A DNA stretch of 44,117 nt, from assembly GCF_910579365.1 (NCBI RefSeq), contig NZ_CAJTUX010000016.1, positions 1-44,117 of the forward strand, in the 5' to 3' direction. Made by a program: the position numbers and the translations under genes. Within the stretch, counting starts at the first letter, position 1. Every line of letters begins with the position of its first letter. Source of the DNA: an uncultured Oscillibacter sp. (GTDB lineage Bacteria > Bacillota > Clostridia > Oscillospirales > Oscillospiraceae). The notes below the pieces were generated by a model. It worked only from the letters and a program-made list of their open reading frames with translations. It made no database searches and was not told the origin of the DNA. Shown here one piece after another: positions 1-7,700 of this stretch.

Positions 1-29
1 TTAATGAGACCACATGAAGGAGAACGAAC

Positions 30-488
30 ATGGATGACCTGTTTGACGGCCTGGAACCAATCCCGGACGAGGGAATTTCGCCTCACCGGGCGGAGCCGGA
101 AAAACCGGAACCCGAGAAGCCGGCGGAGGGCTCCCCTATCCTGGCCCGGATTCAGGACACCAGGCCCCGGCGTCTGGACGGCGGCAGAACCGTCCTGCGG
201 CCCAGTCTCCCCTATGACAATACTTCCCGCATGATGAGCTGCTTTTTGGACCTGTACATTGGCGCGCGGTACGCTCCCGCCCCCTCCCGGCCCGGCTGCA
301 TCTGTCACGCCACTGTCATCTACGGTACCGTCAGCCTGACGGCGGAGGGGCAAATCTTCCAGCTTCTGGAGCGGGACGCCATCCGCTTTGCGGCGGACCA
401 GCCCTATCACTTTGAAAACATGTTCAGCGGAACCGGACGGCTGCTCTTGGAATACCAGTATCTGCGGGGACACGATGGGACATCCTGA
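30..488 (+). CDS. Small stand-alone cupin-like protein
   Basis: A 152-residue protein. The first 45 or so residues are acidic and proline-rich and look disordered. Residues 55-148 read like the cupin domain found at the C-terminus of many XRE-type regulators: a strand run ending in VIYGTVSLTAEG, then LLERDAIRFAADQPYHFEN, which matches the usual 'GD..f.a..pH...N' pattern. No helix-turn-helix is present, so this is a free cupin domain rather than a complete regulator. The start is fixed by AAGGAG at 17-22 seven bases before the ATG. A strong hairpin terminator follows the stop, so it ends its transcription unit. Ligand and role are unknown; a small-molecule sensor or a truncated regulator are both possible. 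Confidence 0.6.
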   Translation: MDDLFDGLEPIPDEGISPHRAEPEKPEPEKPAEGSPILARIQDTRPRRLDGGRTVLRPSLPYDNTSRMMSCFLDLYIGARYAPAPSRPGCICHATVIYGTVSLTAEGQIFQLLERDAIRFAADQPYHFENMFSGTGRLLLEYQYLRGHDGTS

Positions 489-542
489 GTATGCGCCTCT
501 CTTTTTCTGTAAGGTGCTATTGCTTTACTATAACTGATATAG

Positions 543-578
543 AAAGTCCTCAGCGTCAATAAACGCTGAGGACTTTTT
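543..578. terminator. Bidirectional intrinsic terminator
   Basis: A 13-bp perfect stem, AAAGTCCTCAGCG (543-555) with CGCTGAGGACTTT (564-576), has an 8-base loop. T-runs lie on both strands (TTTTT on plus; AAA leading into the stem on minus). It separates the convergent cupin gene and bioY. Confidence 0.9.
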
Positions 579-593
579 CCTATGCGGCGGACC

Positions 594-1154
594 TTAGCGG
601 AGGTATTTCCCCACCCGCTGAGACAGCAGCGCCGCCAAGGCCAGTTTTGCCAGGTCCGGGATCAGGAAGGGGAACACACAATATCCCAAAGCCGTCAAAA
701 CTCCCATGGGCTTCCCCATCTGGGCGTAGAGAGTCAAATACCAGATGGTGCCAAAGGCGTAGCAGGTTGCCATTCCCAATATGCTGGCGGCTATCTTCAC
801 CGGCAGGGTCTCCCCCAATTTGGCGGTCATCAGCCAGTAGAGCAAAGCCGTGAAGAAGAAGCCCAGGATGTATCCGCCAGTGGCCCCCAGCAGCACGCTC
901 AAGCCTCCCCGAAAATTGCTGAACACCGGCGCGCCGACAGCTCCAAGCAGCAGATATGCGGCAACGGCATAGGTTCCCCGCTTTCCTCCCAAGGAAAAGA
1001 GCGCCGCAAAAATGGCAAAGGTCTGCATGGTAAATTGGACAAACGGCGCGGGAACAGGCACGGATACCCAGGCGCAGACCGCCATCAAAACAGTGAACAG
1101 GGCGACGAGCGTCAGGTCCTTGGTCCGCAGCTGGGACGCAGTTTTTTCAGGCAT
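594..1154 (-). CDS. bioY: Biotin ECF transporter substrate-binding protein BioY
   Basis: A 186-residue integral membrane protein with about six hydrophobic segments. It is the S component that binds biotin and works with the shared EcfA/A'/T energising module, which is not encoded here. Family signatures are visible: VQFTMQTFAIFAALFSLGGK near residue 40, the AAYLLLGAVGAPVFSNF stretch and the conserved GGLSVLLGATGGYILGF near residue 85. Length is typical for BioY. AAAGGAGG precedes the ATG. The promoter overlaps a BirA-type operator, so transcription should fall when biotin is plentiful. No biotin synthesis genes are beside it, consistent with uptake of exogenous biotin. Confidence 0.95.
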   Translation of the reverse strand: MPEKTASQLRTKDLTLVALFTVLMAVCAWVSVPVPAPFVQFTMQTFAIFAALFSLGGKRGTYAVAAYLLLGAVGAPVFSNFRGGLSVLLGATGGYILGFFFTALLYWLMTAKLGETLPVKIAASILGMATCYAFGTIWYLTLYAQMGKPMGVLTALGYCVFPFLIPDLAKLALAALLSQRVGKYLR

Positions 1155-1186
1155 AAATCGTTTCCTCCTTTTGTTTCCTGGCTCTG

Positions 1187-1215
1187 AGCATACCGCAATC
1201 CTTTCTGATTGTCAA
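1187..1215 (-). promoter_or_regulatory. bioY sigma-A promoter
   Basis: On the minus strand a -35 box TTGACA (plus 1210-1215) lies 17 bases from a -10 box TATGCT (plus 1187-1192), followed by the AAAGGAGG and ATG of bioY. The -35 box lies inside one half of the BirA operator. Confidence 0.8.
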
Positions 1216-1241
1216 CCTATTTTTTTGATTTCAGTTTACAA
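1209..1241. promoter_or_regulatory. BirA (biotin repressor) operator
   Basis: On the plus strand: TTGTCAACC (1209-1217), 15 bases, AGTTTACAA (1233-1241). This is the architecture known for BirA operators, TTGTAAACC-N14/15-GGTTTACAA, with one mismatch in each half. One half-site contains the -35 hexamer of bioY, so bound BirA-biotinyl-AMP would block RNA polymerase. The regulator gene itself is not in the window. Confidence 0.85.
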
Positions 1242-1251
1242 GTTTCTCGAA

Positions 1252-1284
1252 ATTCAAGGGGCATGTTCCGCACACCCCTTGAAT
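1252..1284. terminator. Hairpin after the uracil-DNA glycosylase gene
   Basis: A 10-bp perfect stem, ATTCAAGGGG (1252-1261) with CCCCTTGAAT (1275-1284), and a 13-base loop. It lies 17 bases beyond the stop of the minus-strand glycosylase gene and just before the bioY operator. It has no clear T-run, so termination would be weak or factor-assisted. Confidence 0.45.
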
Positions 1285-1300
1285 CTCATGGAAACAACGC

Positions 1301-1870
1301 TCAAACTTCCGTATGCTCACACAACTCCCGTACCTTGGCTTGAATCGACTTCATATCCTCAAACGTGGCCGGACGCTTATGGACATCCCGCAGCAGCGCC
1401 GCAGGATGGTAAATGGCTGTGATCTGCACTCCGTTCCGCTCAAACCACTGGCCGTGCTCCTGTGTAATGCGGAAATCATTTTTGATGATGGATTTAGCGG
1501 CGATGCGGCCCAGGCAGACAATGATCTTGGGGCGCAGCAGCGCCGTCTGCCGCCGGAGCCAGTCAATGCAGGCGTCCTGCTCTACGCCGAGAGGGTCCCG
1601 GTTCTCGGGCGGACGGCATTTGACAATATTGGCAATATACACCTTGGTCCGGTCCAGATGGACCATCTCCAGCATCTCATCCAGCAGTTTTCCTGCCCGG
1701 CCCACAAAGGGCTTTCCCTGCTCGTCCTCGTGCTGTCCGGGGCCCTCGCCGATCAAAAGAATTTCCGCGTCCTCTGCTCCATCGCCGAAAACCACGTTAT
1801 TCCGGCGTTCCGCAAGGGAACACGCTTTACAGCTTAAACACTCCGCTCTCAGGCTTTCCCAAGTATCCAT
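1301..1870 (-). CDS. Family 4 uracil-DNA glycosylase (4Fe-4S)
   Basis: A 189-residue DNA repair enzyme that removes uracil arising from cytosine deamination. The four cluster cysteines are at C14, C17, C85 and C101, matching the spacing of thermophile family 4 enzymes. The catalytic motif GEGPGQHEDEQG is at residues 41-52, the conserved FVGRAG at 55-60 and the HPAALLR motif at about 155. Family 4 enzymes are common in Clostridia. The start has TAGGAGG upstream and a divergent-style promoter at 1903-1931. Single-gene unit, with a hairpin downstream. A phage-polymerase-associated paralogue is an alternative label, but the full motif set makes the glycosylase call secure. Confidence 0.94.
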   Translation of the reverse strand: MDTWESLRAECLSCKACSLAERRNNVVFGDGAEDAEILLIGEGPGQHEDEQGKPFVGRAGKLLDEMLEMVHLDRTKVYIANIVKCRPPENRDPLGVEQDACIDWLRRQTALLRPKIIVCLGRIAAKSIIKNDFRITQEHGQWFERNGVQITAIYHPAALLRDVHKRPATFEDMKSIQAKVRELCEHTEV

Positions 1871-1902
1871 CTTGGTTCCCTCCTATTCGTTCGGTTTCGA
1901 CT

Positions 1903-1931
1903 ATTGTAGCATGAAAAAACTGGCGGTGCAA
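1903..1931 (-). promoter_or_regulatory. Promoter of the uracil-DNA glycosylase gene
   Basis: On the minus strand TTGCAC (plus 1926-1931), a 17-base spacer and TACAAT (plus 1903-1908), about 35 bases before the ATG at 1870. Confidence 0.7.
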
Positions 1932-1983
1932 GAGGCGGATATCGTTTCCGTCTGTGGGGAGACTGAGGCGGGAGATGATGAAA

Positions 1984-2502
1984 ATGGCCTCTTGGCTTTG
2001 GTACTTCTGGATTTACAGTTTCCTTGGCTGGATTGTGGAGCGGTTTTTCGCCGCCGTCACGCAGGCGGAGGACCAGCGGCGGCGCTGTCTGCTGTGCCTG
2101 CCCCTGTGTCCGGTATACGGTTTGGGAATGCTGGCGGTACTGGCCCTGCCACCTATGGGCTGGAGCGCGCTGGCCATTCTGGGCGGTATGGTGGCCACTG
2201 CGGTGGAATACGCCTATCACTGGAGCTGCGAACGCTTTTTGAACATCCGCTTCTGGGATTATACCGGGGTCCCAGGCAATCTGCAAGGCCGGGTCTGCCT
2301 GCCGTTTACCTTGGCCTGGGGGCTGCTGACGGCTCTAGCGGTCCGCTTGGTCCAGCCGGGAGCGGCGATGCTGGCGGCCAGAATCCCTCCGGCGCTGACG
2401 TATGTTTTTCTCCTGGTCTTTACCGCCGACCTGGTCTGCTCTTTTTGGTTCCTCCGGGTCACGGGAGATGTCAAGGGCATGCGGGCTGTAAGGGTCCTTT
2501 AG
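1984..2502 (+). CDS. CmpB-like putative ABC-transporter membrane protein (PF06541 type)
   Basis: About 172 residues with five hydrophobic segments. The pattern FWIYSFLGWIVERFF, LCPVYGLGMLAV and FWDYTGVPGNLQGRVCLPFT followed by AWGLL is characteristic of the family annotated as 'putative ABC transporter permease, CmpB'; its real function is not established and no ATPase gene is beside it. Three in-frame ATGs lie close together (1975, 1978, 1984). GGCGGGAG at 1967-1974 has the right distance (9 bases) only for 1984, which I chose; a GTG at 1954 would lengthen it by ten residues. It is convergent with the rRNA methyltransferase gene, and the 114-base gap shows no clear terminator. Confidence 0.75.
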   Translation: MASWLWYFWIYSFLGWIVERFFAAVTQAEDQRRRCLLCLPLCPVYGLGMLAVLALPPMGWSALAILGGMVATAVEYAYHWSCERFLNIRFWDYTGVPGNLQGRVCLPFTLAWGLLTALAVRLVQPGAAMLAARIPPALTYVFLLVFTADLVCSFWFLRVTGDVKGMRAVRVL

Positions 2503-2616
2503 ACGCTTACGGCCACGCTTCCGTGATTTCGGAACCCTCCATGGCATCCAAAAGGGAGTTAACTCCGTGCCGCTGGCACATAAAATCCCCACTTTTTTCA
2601 CGACAGTATTTCTACT

Positions 2617-3846
2617 TTACACAACTTGAAATAGATAGAATTTTAGGTAATTTGTCTCTTCCACACCCCAGAGAATCGGGTGATCGCAGCTCTGCTGCCG
2701 GACCTCGATCTGCCGCAGGCGCACCCCGGCGTCCTGCGCCGCCGCATGAAGCATGGCGGCAAACTTTGCCTCCTCCGCAAAGTGGGAACAGGAACAGGTA
2801 GCCAGGTAGCCTCCCCTCGGAAGCAGCTTCATCGCCCGATAGTTGATCTGCTTGTATCCGGCCATGGCCCTTGCCGCCGTTTTTCGGGACTTGGTGAAAG
2901 CCGGCGGGTCCAGAATGATGAAGTCATACTTCGCCGGCTCCTTCTCCAGCGCCGGAAGCAGATCAAAGACGTTGGCGGCGGCACAGTCCATGACAGAATG
3001 AAGGCCGTTTCGCTCCGCATTGGCGCGGGCCATCTCCACCGCTGTCTCGGAAACATCCACAGCGGTGACATGCTTCGCGCCGCCCAGAGCCGCGTTCAAG
3101 GCAAAGGAGCCGGTATGGGTAAAGCAGTCCAGCACCGTTCTGCCCTTCGCCAGCCGGCCGACTGCCCGGCGGTTATACTTTTGGTCCAGGAAAAACCCGG
3201 TTTTCTGCCCGTTTTCCACATCCACCAAGTACCGTATGCCATTTTCCACGATCTCCGTCACAGGGGTTTCCAGCAATGTCTCTCCCGGAAGAGGAAACCA
3301 GGCCTTATACTGCGGCAGCCCCTCTTTGTCCCGCAGGGCCGCGTCGTTCCGCTCGTAGACACCTCGAATTTCATGCCCGTCCTCCCGCAGAATGCGTACC
3401 AGCAGGGGCAGCAGCCGGTCCTTGACCTTCTCCATGCCCACGGAAAGCACCTGCACGCTAAGAAGGTCGTGGAACTTGTCCACCGTCAGACCGGGGAACA
3501 TATCCGCCTCTCCGAACACCACCCGGCAGGCGTCCAGGTCCTCCGGCGCCATGACGGTTTTGCGGTATTCCCAGGCCCAGCGAAGTTTTCGCTCCCAAAA
3601 GGCGTCATCAAAGCGGTCGTTGGCATTGCGGGAGAGAAGACGGACCCGAATTTTGGATTTTTCAGACCAAAAGCCGGTGCCCAAGTACTGACCCTTTCTG
3701 CCCAGGACATCCGTCAGGCCGCCGTTTTCCGGCGTCCCATCTGCGGCTGAAACCTCGGCGTCATAGACCCAGGGATGTCCCCGGAGAATCGCGGCCTCTG
3801 CCTTGGGCGTGACGGTGACGCTGGGATACGCGCGTTCTGTTTTCAT
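2617..3846 (-). CDS. rlmI: RlmI-type 23S rRNA (cytosine-C5) methyltransferase
   Basis: A 409-residue class I SAM-dependent methyltransferase. The N-terminus (about 1-75) is a PUA-like RNA-binding domain with the GHPWVYDAEV motif. A central EEHD-like region follows, then the Rossmann domain: CFTHTGSFALNAALGG (motif I), VTAVDVSETAVEMARANAERNG, and FIILDPPAFTKSRK. TCSCSHF near residue 350 carries the expected catalytic cysteine of m5C enzymes. In E. coli RlmI modifies C1962 of 23S rRNA; the same target is inferred. I chose the ATG at 3846 (MKTERAYPS) because GGGAGGG lies 8 bases upstream; the open frame continues 34 codons further but without support. A good TATAGT -10 box lies at plus 3881-3886, though the -35 is poor. 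Confidence 0.88.
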   Translation of the reverse strand: MKTERAYPSVTVTPKAEAAILRGHPWVYDAEVSAADGTPENGGLTDVLGRKGQYLGTGFWSEKSKIRVRLLSRNANDRFDDAFWERKLRWAWEYRKTVMAPEDLDACRVVFGEADMFPGLTVDKFHDLLSVQVLSVGMEKVKDRLLPLLVRILREDGHEIRGVYERNDAALRDKEGLPQYKAWFPLPGETLLETPVTEIVENGIRYLVDVENGQKTGFFLDQKYNRRAVGRLAKGRTVLDCFTHTGSFALNAALGGAKHVTAVDVSETAVEMARANAERNGLHSVMDCAAANVFDLLPALEKEPAKYDFIILDPPAFTKSRKTAARAMAGYKQINYRAMKLLPRGGYLATCSCSHFAEEAKFAAMLHAAAQDAGVRLRQIEVRQQSCDHPILWGVEETNYLKFYLFQVV

Positions 3847-3937
3847 GGGGCAAGCCCTCCCATTGGCATTTTTTCTCTTCACTATAGCACACTTTTCTCC
3901 GAATTTCCATAGGATTCTATAAGAAGGAGGAATGACT

Positions 3938-4678
3938 ATGCCTATCATTTATCTGAGCCCGTCGACGCAGGAGTGGAACGCCTATGTCACCGGCAGCGGC
4001 TCTGAGGAATACAACATGAACCTGCTGGCGGACGCCCTGATTCCCTACTTGCTTTCCAACGGCATTCAATATAAGCGCAACCGCCCGGAAATGACCGCCG
4101 GGTCCTCCATTCGGGAGGCCAACCAGGGCAATTACGACCTCTACCTCGCCCTGCATTCCAACGGCGCGCCGGAGGGGCACTACGGCGAGGAGCGGGGCAT
4201 CATCGCCTTTTATTACCCCGGCAGCCGCCAGGGGCAGCGGGCGGCGGAGCTGATTGCCCAGGAGCTGCGGAAAATCTACCCCCTGCCCAATCAGGTCACC
4301 ACCCGTCCCACCACCACCCTGGGCGAGGTGGCCCAGTCCAACGCGCCGGCGGTGCTGGTGGAAATCGGTTATCATGACAATTATTCCGACGCCATCTGGC
4401 TGGAGGGCCACTGGGACGCCATCGCCCAGCAGCTGGCCAGGGCCCTCACCGAATTTTTCGGTCTGCCCTTTATCTATCCCAAGGACCCTGTGGGCGGCAC
4501 GGTGTCCCTCAGCTATGGCACGCTGAATCTCAGGAGCTATCCCTCCCCCACCGGAACCATCATCGCGAACCTGCCAAACGGAGCCTCTGTCACCATCTAC
4601 GGCGAATGGCAGGGCTGGTATGTGGTCCATTACGGGGACTATGTCGGCTATGCCGCCGCCGCGTATATCGACACGTAA
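3938..4678 (+). CDS. N-acetylmuramoyl-L-alanine amidase (Amidase_3 type) with C-terminal SH3 domain
   Basis: A 246-residue cell-wall hydrolase-like protein. Residues 1-180 follow the Amidase_3 fold: EEYNMNLLADAL (zinc-ligand Glu region), LALHSNGAPEG (zinc-ligand His) and AVLVEIGYHDN (catalytic Glu). Residues 190-246 form an SH3_3 module (LSYGTLNLRSYPSPTGTII ... GWYVVHYG) for wall binding. The usual first zinc ligand, in GHGG near the N-terminus, is replaced by LSPSTQEWN, so metal binding may differ from the textbook enzyme. There is no signal peptide, as in endolysins or sporulation enzymes that leave the cell without Sec. AAGGAGG at 3924-3930 is too close to the ATG at 3932 but fits 3938. 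Divergent from the methyltransferase gene. Confidence 0.85.
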   Translation: MPIIYLSPSTQEWNAYVTGSGSEEYNMNLLADALIPYLLSNGIQYKRNRPEMTAGSSIREANQGNYDLYLALHSNGAPEGHYGEERGIIAFYYPGSRQGQRAAELIAQELRKIYPLPNQVTTRPTTTLGEVAQSNAPAVLVEIGYHDNYSDAIWLEGHWDAIAQQLARALTEFFGLPFIYPKDPVGGTVSLSYGTLNLRSYPSPTGTIIANLPNGASVTIYGEWQGWYVVHYGDYVGYAAAAYIDT

Positions 4679-4766
4679 ACAAGCCGCTCCCCGCCTCAAG
4701 TCTGCCGATCTTTTGATACCCTGCCAAATATTTCTTGCAATTTCGCCGCCGGTTTGATGTTTTTGC

Positions 4767-4795
4767 TTGACAGCGGTCCAGTAAAAGTTTAAACT
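4767..4795 (+). promoter_or_regulatory. Strong sigma-A promoter of the rny leader
   Basis: TTGACA (4767-4772), a 17-base spacer and TAAACT (4790-4795). Predicted transcript start is near 4802, giving an unusually long leader of about 320 bases before the rny start codon. Confidence 0.75.
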
Positions 4796-4801
4796 AAATA
4801 T

Positions 4802-5120
4802 AGATTGCCGTCGGAGGGCAAAGGGGTGCCCTTCGGTTGTTTTCTAAAACCATCCCCGTTGCGCGGGGCCCGTCTTTGGAAACCGGCAATATGCCCAACG
4901 GCGAAAACCCTTCCGCCCACCGCAGACAAACGCCCCCCATTTGGGGCGCGGGCGGAACGCAAGGACCCGCAGATCCCCATGTCAGATAGCCGCCGGAGGC
5001 CATACCGTCCGGCGGACATCCCATGCCCTTGGAGGGAATTTCCTCCGCCGTACGGGCGTGTTGACGGTTTTGAAACGGACTCCGCCGCAATACCGAAATG
5101 AAATGGAGGAATCAGAAGCC
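4802..5120 (+). ncRNA. Structured leader RNA before rny (unidentified)
   Basis: This 320-base stretch has no credible coding frame and is dense in helices. A closing helix ATTGCCG (4804-4810) with CGGCAAT (4884-4890) encloses CGGAGGGC (4812-4819)/GCCCTTCG (4828-4835) and CCCCG (4854-4858)/CGGGG (4864-4868), a multi-branched junction of about 87 nt. Next comes TTCCGCCC (4911-4918)/GGGCGGAA (4950-4957) enclosing CGCCCC/GGGGCG (4931-4948), then CCGCCGGA (4990-4997)/TCCGGCGG (5008-5015). The 5' segment CCGTCGGA (4809-4816) can also pair with 5008-5015, so two exclusive folds are possible. It could be a riboswitch-like or autoregulatory leader, or an independent small RNA such as 6S; I could not match it to a known family. 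High GC content makes some pairing expected by chance. Confidence 0.4.
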
Positions 5121-6668
5121 GTGGTTCAACTCATCATCACCGCTCTTTGCGGTTTTGTGGTTGGCGGCGCGATCTGCTTCCCGCTCGGTATTCGCTACCG
5201 GAAGAACGTCTCGGAACGAGAAATCTCCAGCGCGGAAGAAGAGGGAAAGCGCATTGTCAACGAGGCCATCAAAAGCGCGGAATCCAAGAAGCGCGAGGCT
5301 TTGCTGGAAGCCAAGGAAGAGATTTTGAAAAACCGCAGCGAGTACGAAAAGGAAGTCAAGGAACGCCGGGCCGACCTTCAGCGGCAGGAAAACCGCCTGC
5401 AGCAGAAGGAGGAAAACCTCGACCGGAAAATCGAAGCCGTCGAGAAGAAGGAAGAGTCCCTGACCCAGAAGCACACCGCCATCGATAAGGAGACCGAGGA
5501 GATCAAACTTGTCAAGCGCGGACAGACCGAAATGCTGGAGCGCATCTCCGGCTTCACCACCGAGGAGGCAAAGCAGTACCTCATCGACCAGGTGGAGTCC
5601 GAGGTCACCCACGAGACCGCCCTCAAGATCAAAGAGGTGGAGTCCCGGATGAAAGAGGAGTGCGACGCCCGGGCTCGAGAGATCGTGGCCCAGGCCATCC
5701 AGCGCTGCGCCGCCGACCAGGTGGCGGACATGACCGTCAGTGTGGTTCCCCTGCCCAATGACGAAATGAAAGGCCGGATCATCGGCCGGGAAGGCCGCAA
5801 CATCCGCACCATCGAAACCCTCACCGGCGTGGACCTCATCATTGACGACACGCCGGAGGCCATCACCGTCTCCTGTTTTGAGCCGGTGCGCCGAGAGATC
5901 GCCCGGCTGGCCCTGGAAAAGCTCATTTCCGACGGACGCATTCACCCCACTCACATTGAGGAAATGGTGGAAAAGGCCCGCCGGGAGGTGGACGTCACCA
6001 TCAAATCCGAAGGCGAGCGCGTCACCTTTGAATGCGGCATCCGCAGTCTTCACCCGGAGCTGGTAAAGATGCTGGGCCGCCTCCACTACCGCACCAGCTA
6101 TGGGCAGAACGTCCTCCAGCACTCCGTGGAGGTCAGCCACATCGCCGGCATGATGGCGGCGGAGCTGGGTGTGGACGTGCAGGCCGCCAAGCGGGCGGGA
6201 CTCCTGCACGATCTGGGCAAATCCGTGGACCACGAGATGGAGGGTACGCATGTGGCTCTGGGCGTGGAGTTCGCCCGGAAGTACAAGGAGCGCGAGGAGA
6301 TCATCCACGCCATTGAGGCCCACCACAACGATGTGGAGCCCAGGACCATCGTCGCCTGCCTGGTTCAGGCTGCGGACGCGATTTCCGCCGCCCGGCCCGG
6401 CGCCCGCCGCGAGAACCTGGAGAACTACATCAAGCGCCTGGAACAGCTGGAAACCATCACCGGCTCCTATCCCGGCGTGGACAAGGCCTTTGCCATTCAG
6501 GCTGGCCGGGAGGTCCGGGTCATGGTGAAGCCCGAACAGGTATCCGAGGACCAGATGGTCATTCTGGCCCGGGACTTGGCCAAGAAGATCGAGGAAGAGA
6601 TGGAATACCCCGGTCAGATCAAGGTCCATGTCCTGCGGGAGACCAAAGTGGTCGAATACGCGAAATAA
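5121..6668 (+). CDS. rny: Ribonuclease Y
   Basis: A membrane-anchored endoribonuclease that starts mRNA decay in Firmicutes. With the chosen start it has 515 residues, against about 520 in Bacillus. Order: N-terminal membrane segment (about 3-24, VQLIITALCGFVVGGAICF), a long charged coiled coil (about 35-190), a KH domain with GRIIGREGRN near residue 216, and an HD domain with HSVEVSHIAG near 333 and LLHDLGK near 361. I chose the GTG at 5121 because GGAGG at 5105-5109 lies 11 bases upstream and the anchor then starts at once; an ATG at 5103, lacking a ribosome binding site, would add six residues. Transcribed from the promoter at 4767 through the structured leader and closed by the terminator at 6711. 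RNase Y levels are often self-controlled, which would fit the leader (inference). Confidence 0.95.
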   Translation: MVQLIITALCGFVVGGAICFPLGIRYRKNVSEREISSAEEEGKRIVNEAIKSAESKKREALLEAKEEILKNRSEYEKEVKERRADLQRQENRLQQKEENLDRKIEAVEKKEESLTQKHTAIDKETEEIKLVKRGQTEMLERISGFTTEEAKQYLIDQVESEVTHETALKIKEVESRMKEECDARAREIVAQAIQRCAADQVADMTVSVVPLPNDEMKGRIIGREGRNIRTIETLTGVDLIIDDTPEAITVSCFEPVRREIARLALEKLISDGRIHPTHIEEMVEKARREVDVTIKSEGERVTFECGIRSLHPELVKMLGRLHYRTSYGQNVLQHSVEVSHIAGMMAAELGVDVQAAKRAGLLHDLGKSVDHEMEGTHVALGVEFARKYKEREEIIHAIEAHHNDVEPRTIVACLVQAADAISAARPGARRENLENYIKRLEQLETITGSYPGVDKAFAIQAGREVRVMVKPEQVSEDQMVILARDLAKKIEEEMEYPGQIKVHVLRETKVVEYAK

Positions 6669-6710
6669 CCGTCCTTCCCAACGGACTGGGAAGGCACAAA
6701 ACGCAGGGAA

Positions 6711-6755
6711 CAGAAAGCGGCAGTGAACGCATCACAGCCGCTTTCTGTCTTTTTT
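6711..6755 (+). terminator. rny intrinsic terminator
   Basis: An 11-bp perfect stem, CAGAAAGCGGC (6711-6721) with GCCGCTTTCTG (6737-6747), a 15-base loop, then TCTTTTTT. It lies 42 bases after the rny stop. Confidence 0.9.
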
Positions 6756-6784
6756 ATGAAACGGAAAGAAAGGACGTCATCTCT

Positions 6785-7690
6785 ATGAGCATTCAAAACC
6801 TCCTCAATACCCAAGTCTGCGCGGAAAACCGGCGCTTCCCTTCCGGGCGGAGCAACCCAGAGGGGCCTTCCTTCCAGGAGCAGCTGGCTCAGACCTCCCC
6901 CGCCCTCCCGGATACGCCGATCCACCTCCGTATGCCCGGCGAAAACACCGTATACTCCGCCAGCGTATGGGGCCAGAACACCGCCCGACAGGAGGTTTAC
7001 GCCGAATATACAGCGGACTGCACCGCTGGGGATCCCATTGTCCGCATCACCGGCACGTCGGACAGCGGTCCCTACGACATGGTCTGCCATATCAACAACA
7101 TTGACCCCTCCTCCGCCTCCTATGCGGAGCTTGCCGCGCTGTATGGGCATCTTGTGAAAACCGGCGCATACCAAAGCGTTCTGGACGGCGTTCATAAGCC
7201 CGGCGTGCTTCCCCACACGATGGAGTATCGCGGCGACGTCACGCAGAAGCACAATTTCCTCCGTGACATCGAAGAAAGCCTGGAAAATCAGTTCGAACAC
7301 CTTCCCACCGCCGTCACCGGAGCTCAGGAACTGCTTGCGCTGTACCAAAGCTATGCCTCCGGAAACAAAACCTCCGTCTCCAGAAGCGCTTCTTCCCTCG
7401 ATCACACCCGTTTTATGAAGGAGGACATCGCGACCGTTTTGTACGACGCCAAGCTCTCCATGCTGGACCGGATGAAGAAGAGCAAGGACAAGAAGGAAGA
7501 GCGTGAGGAATGGGAGAAGCTTATGAAGCAACTGGACGCCTGGATCGAAAGCCTGCGGGAGGAAGCCGACATCGAAAAGATTGCCCGGGCCTACGCCGAC
7601 CTCAAGGCCAAAGAGGCGGACGAAAAGGCCGGAAGAAAGGACCTGGCCGACCACATTCTGGACAAGCTGACGGAGCGCCTCGTCCATTGA
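6785..7690 (+). CDS. Conserved-looking protein of unknown function, C-terminal coiled coil
   Basis: A 301-residue cytoplasmic-looking protein without signal peptide or membrane segment. I do not recognise a named family. Residues 60-110 are strand-rich (EVYAEYTADC, IVRITGTSDSG, YDMVCHINNID). Residues 150-200 contain RGDVTQKHNFLRDIEESLE and QELLALYQSYASGN. From about 225 to the end it is strongly charged and helical (MKKSKDKKEEREEWEKLMKQ, EKIARAYADLKAKEADEKAG), a likely coiled coil. AAAGGA at 6769-6774 lies 10 bases before the ATG. It stands alone between the rny terminator and its own strong hairpin. The well-formed frame and ribosome binding site support a real gene. A structural or scaffold role is possible but not shown. 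Confidence 0.7.
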   Translation: MSIQNLLNTQVCAENRRFPSGRSNPEGPSFQEQLAQTSPALPDTPIHLRMPGENTVYSASVWGQNTARQEVYAEYTADCTAGDPIVRITGTSDSGPYDMVCHINNIDPSSASYAELAALYGHLVKTGAYQSVLDGVHKPGVLPHTMEYRGDVTQKHNFLRDIEESLENQFEHLPTAVTGAQELLALYQSYASGNKTSVSRSASSLDHTRFMKEDIATVLYDAKLSMLDRMKKSKDKKEEREEWEKLMKQLDAWIESLREEADIEKIARAYADLKAKEADEKAGRKDLADHILDKLTERLVH

Positions 7691-7700
7691 CACATCATGG

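Noticed and set aside
4819..4840. GGGGTGCCC in the rny leader resembling the start of a TPP riboswitch
   Set aside because: The CTGAGA and the other conserved TPP blocks are missing and the downstream gene is unrelated to thiamine.
7301..7690. The charged C-terminus of the 6785-7690 protein as a kinesin- or flagellar-type export chaperone
   Set aside because: Only coiled-coil composition supports it; no motif or flagellar neighbour is present.
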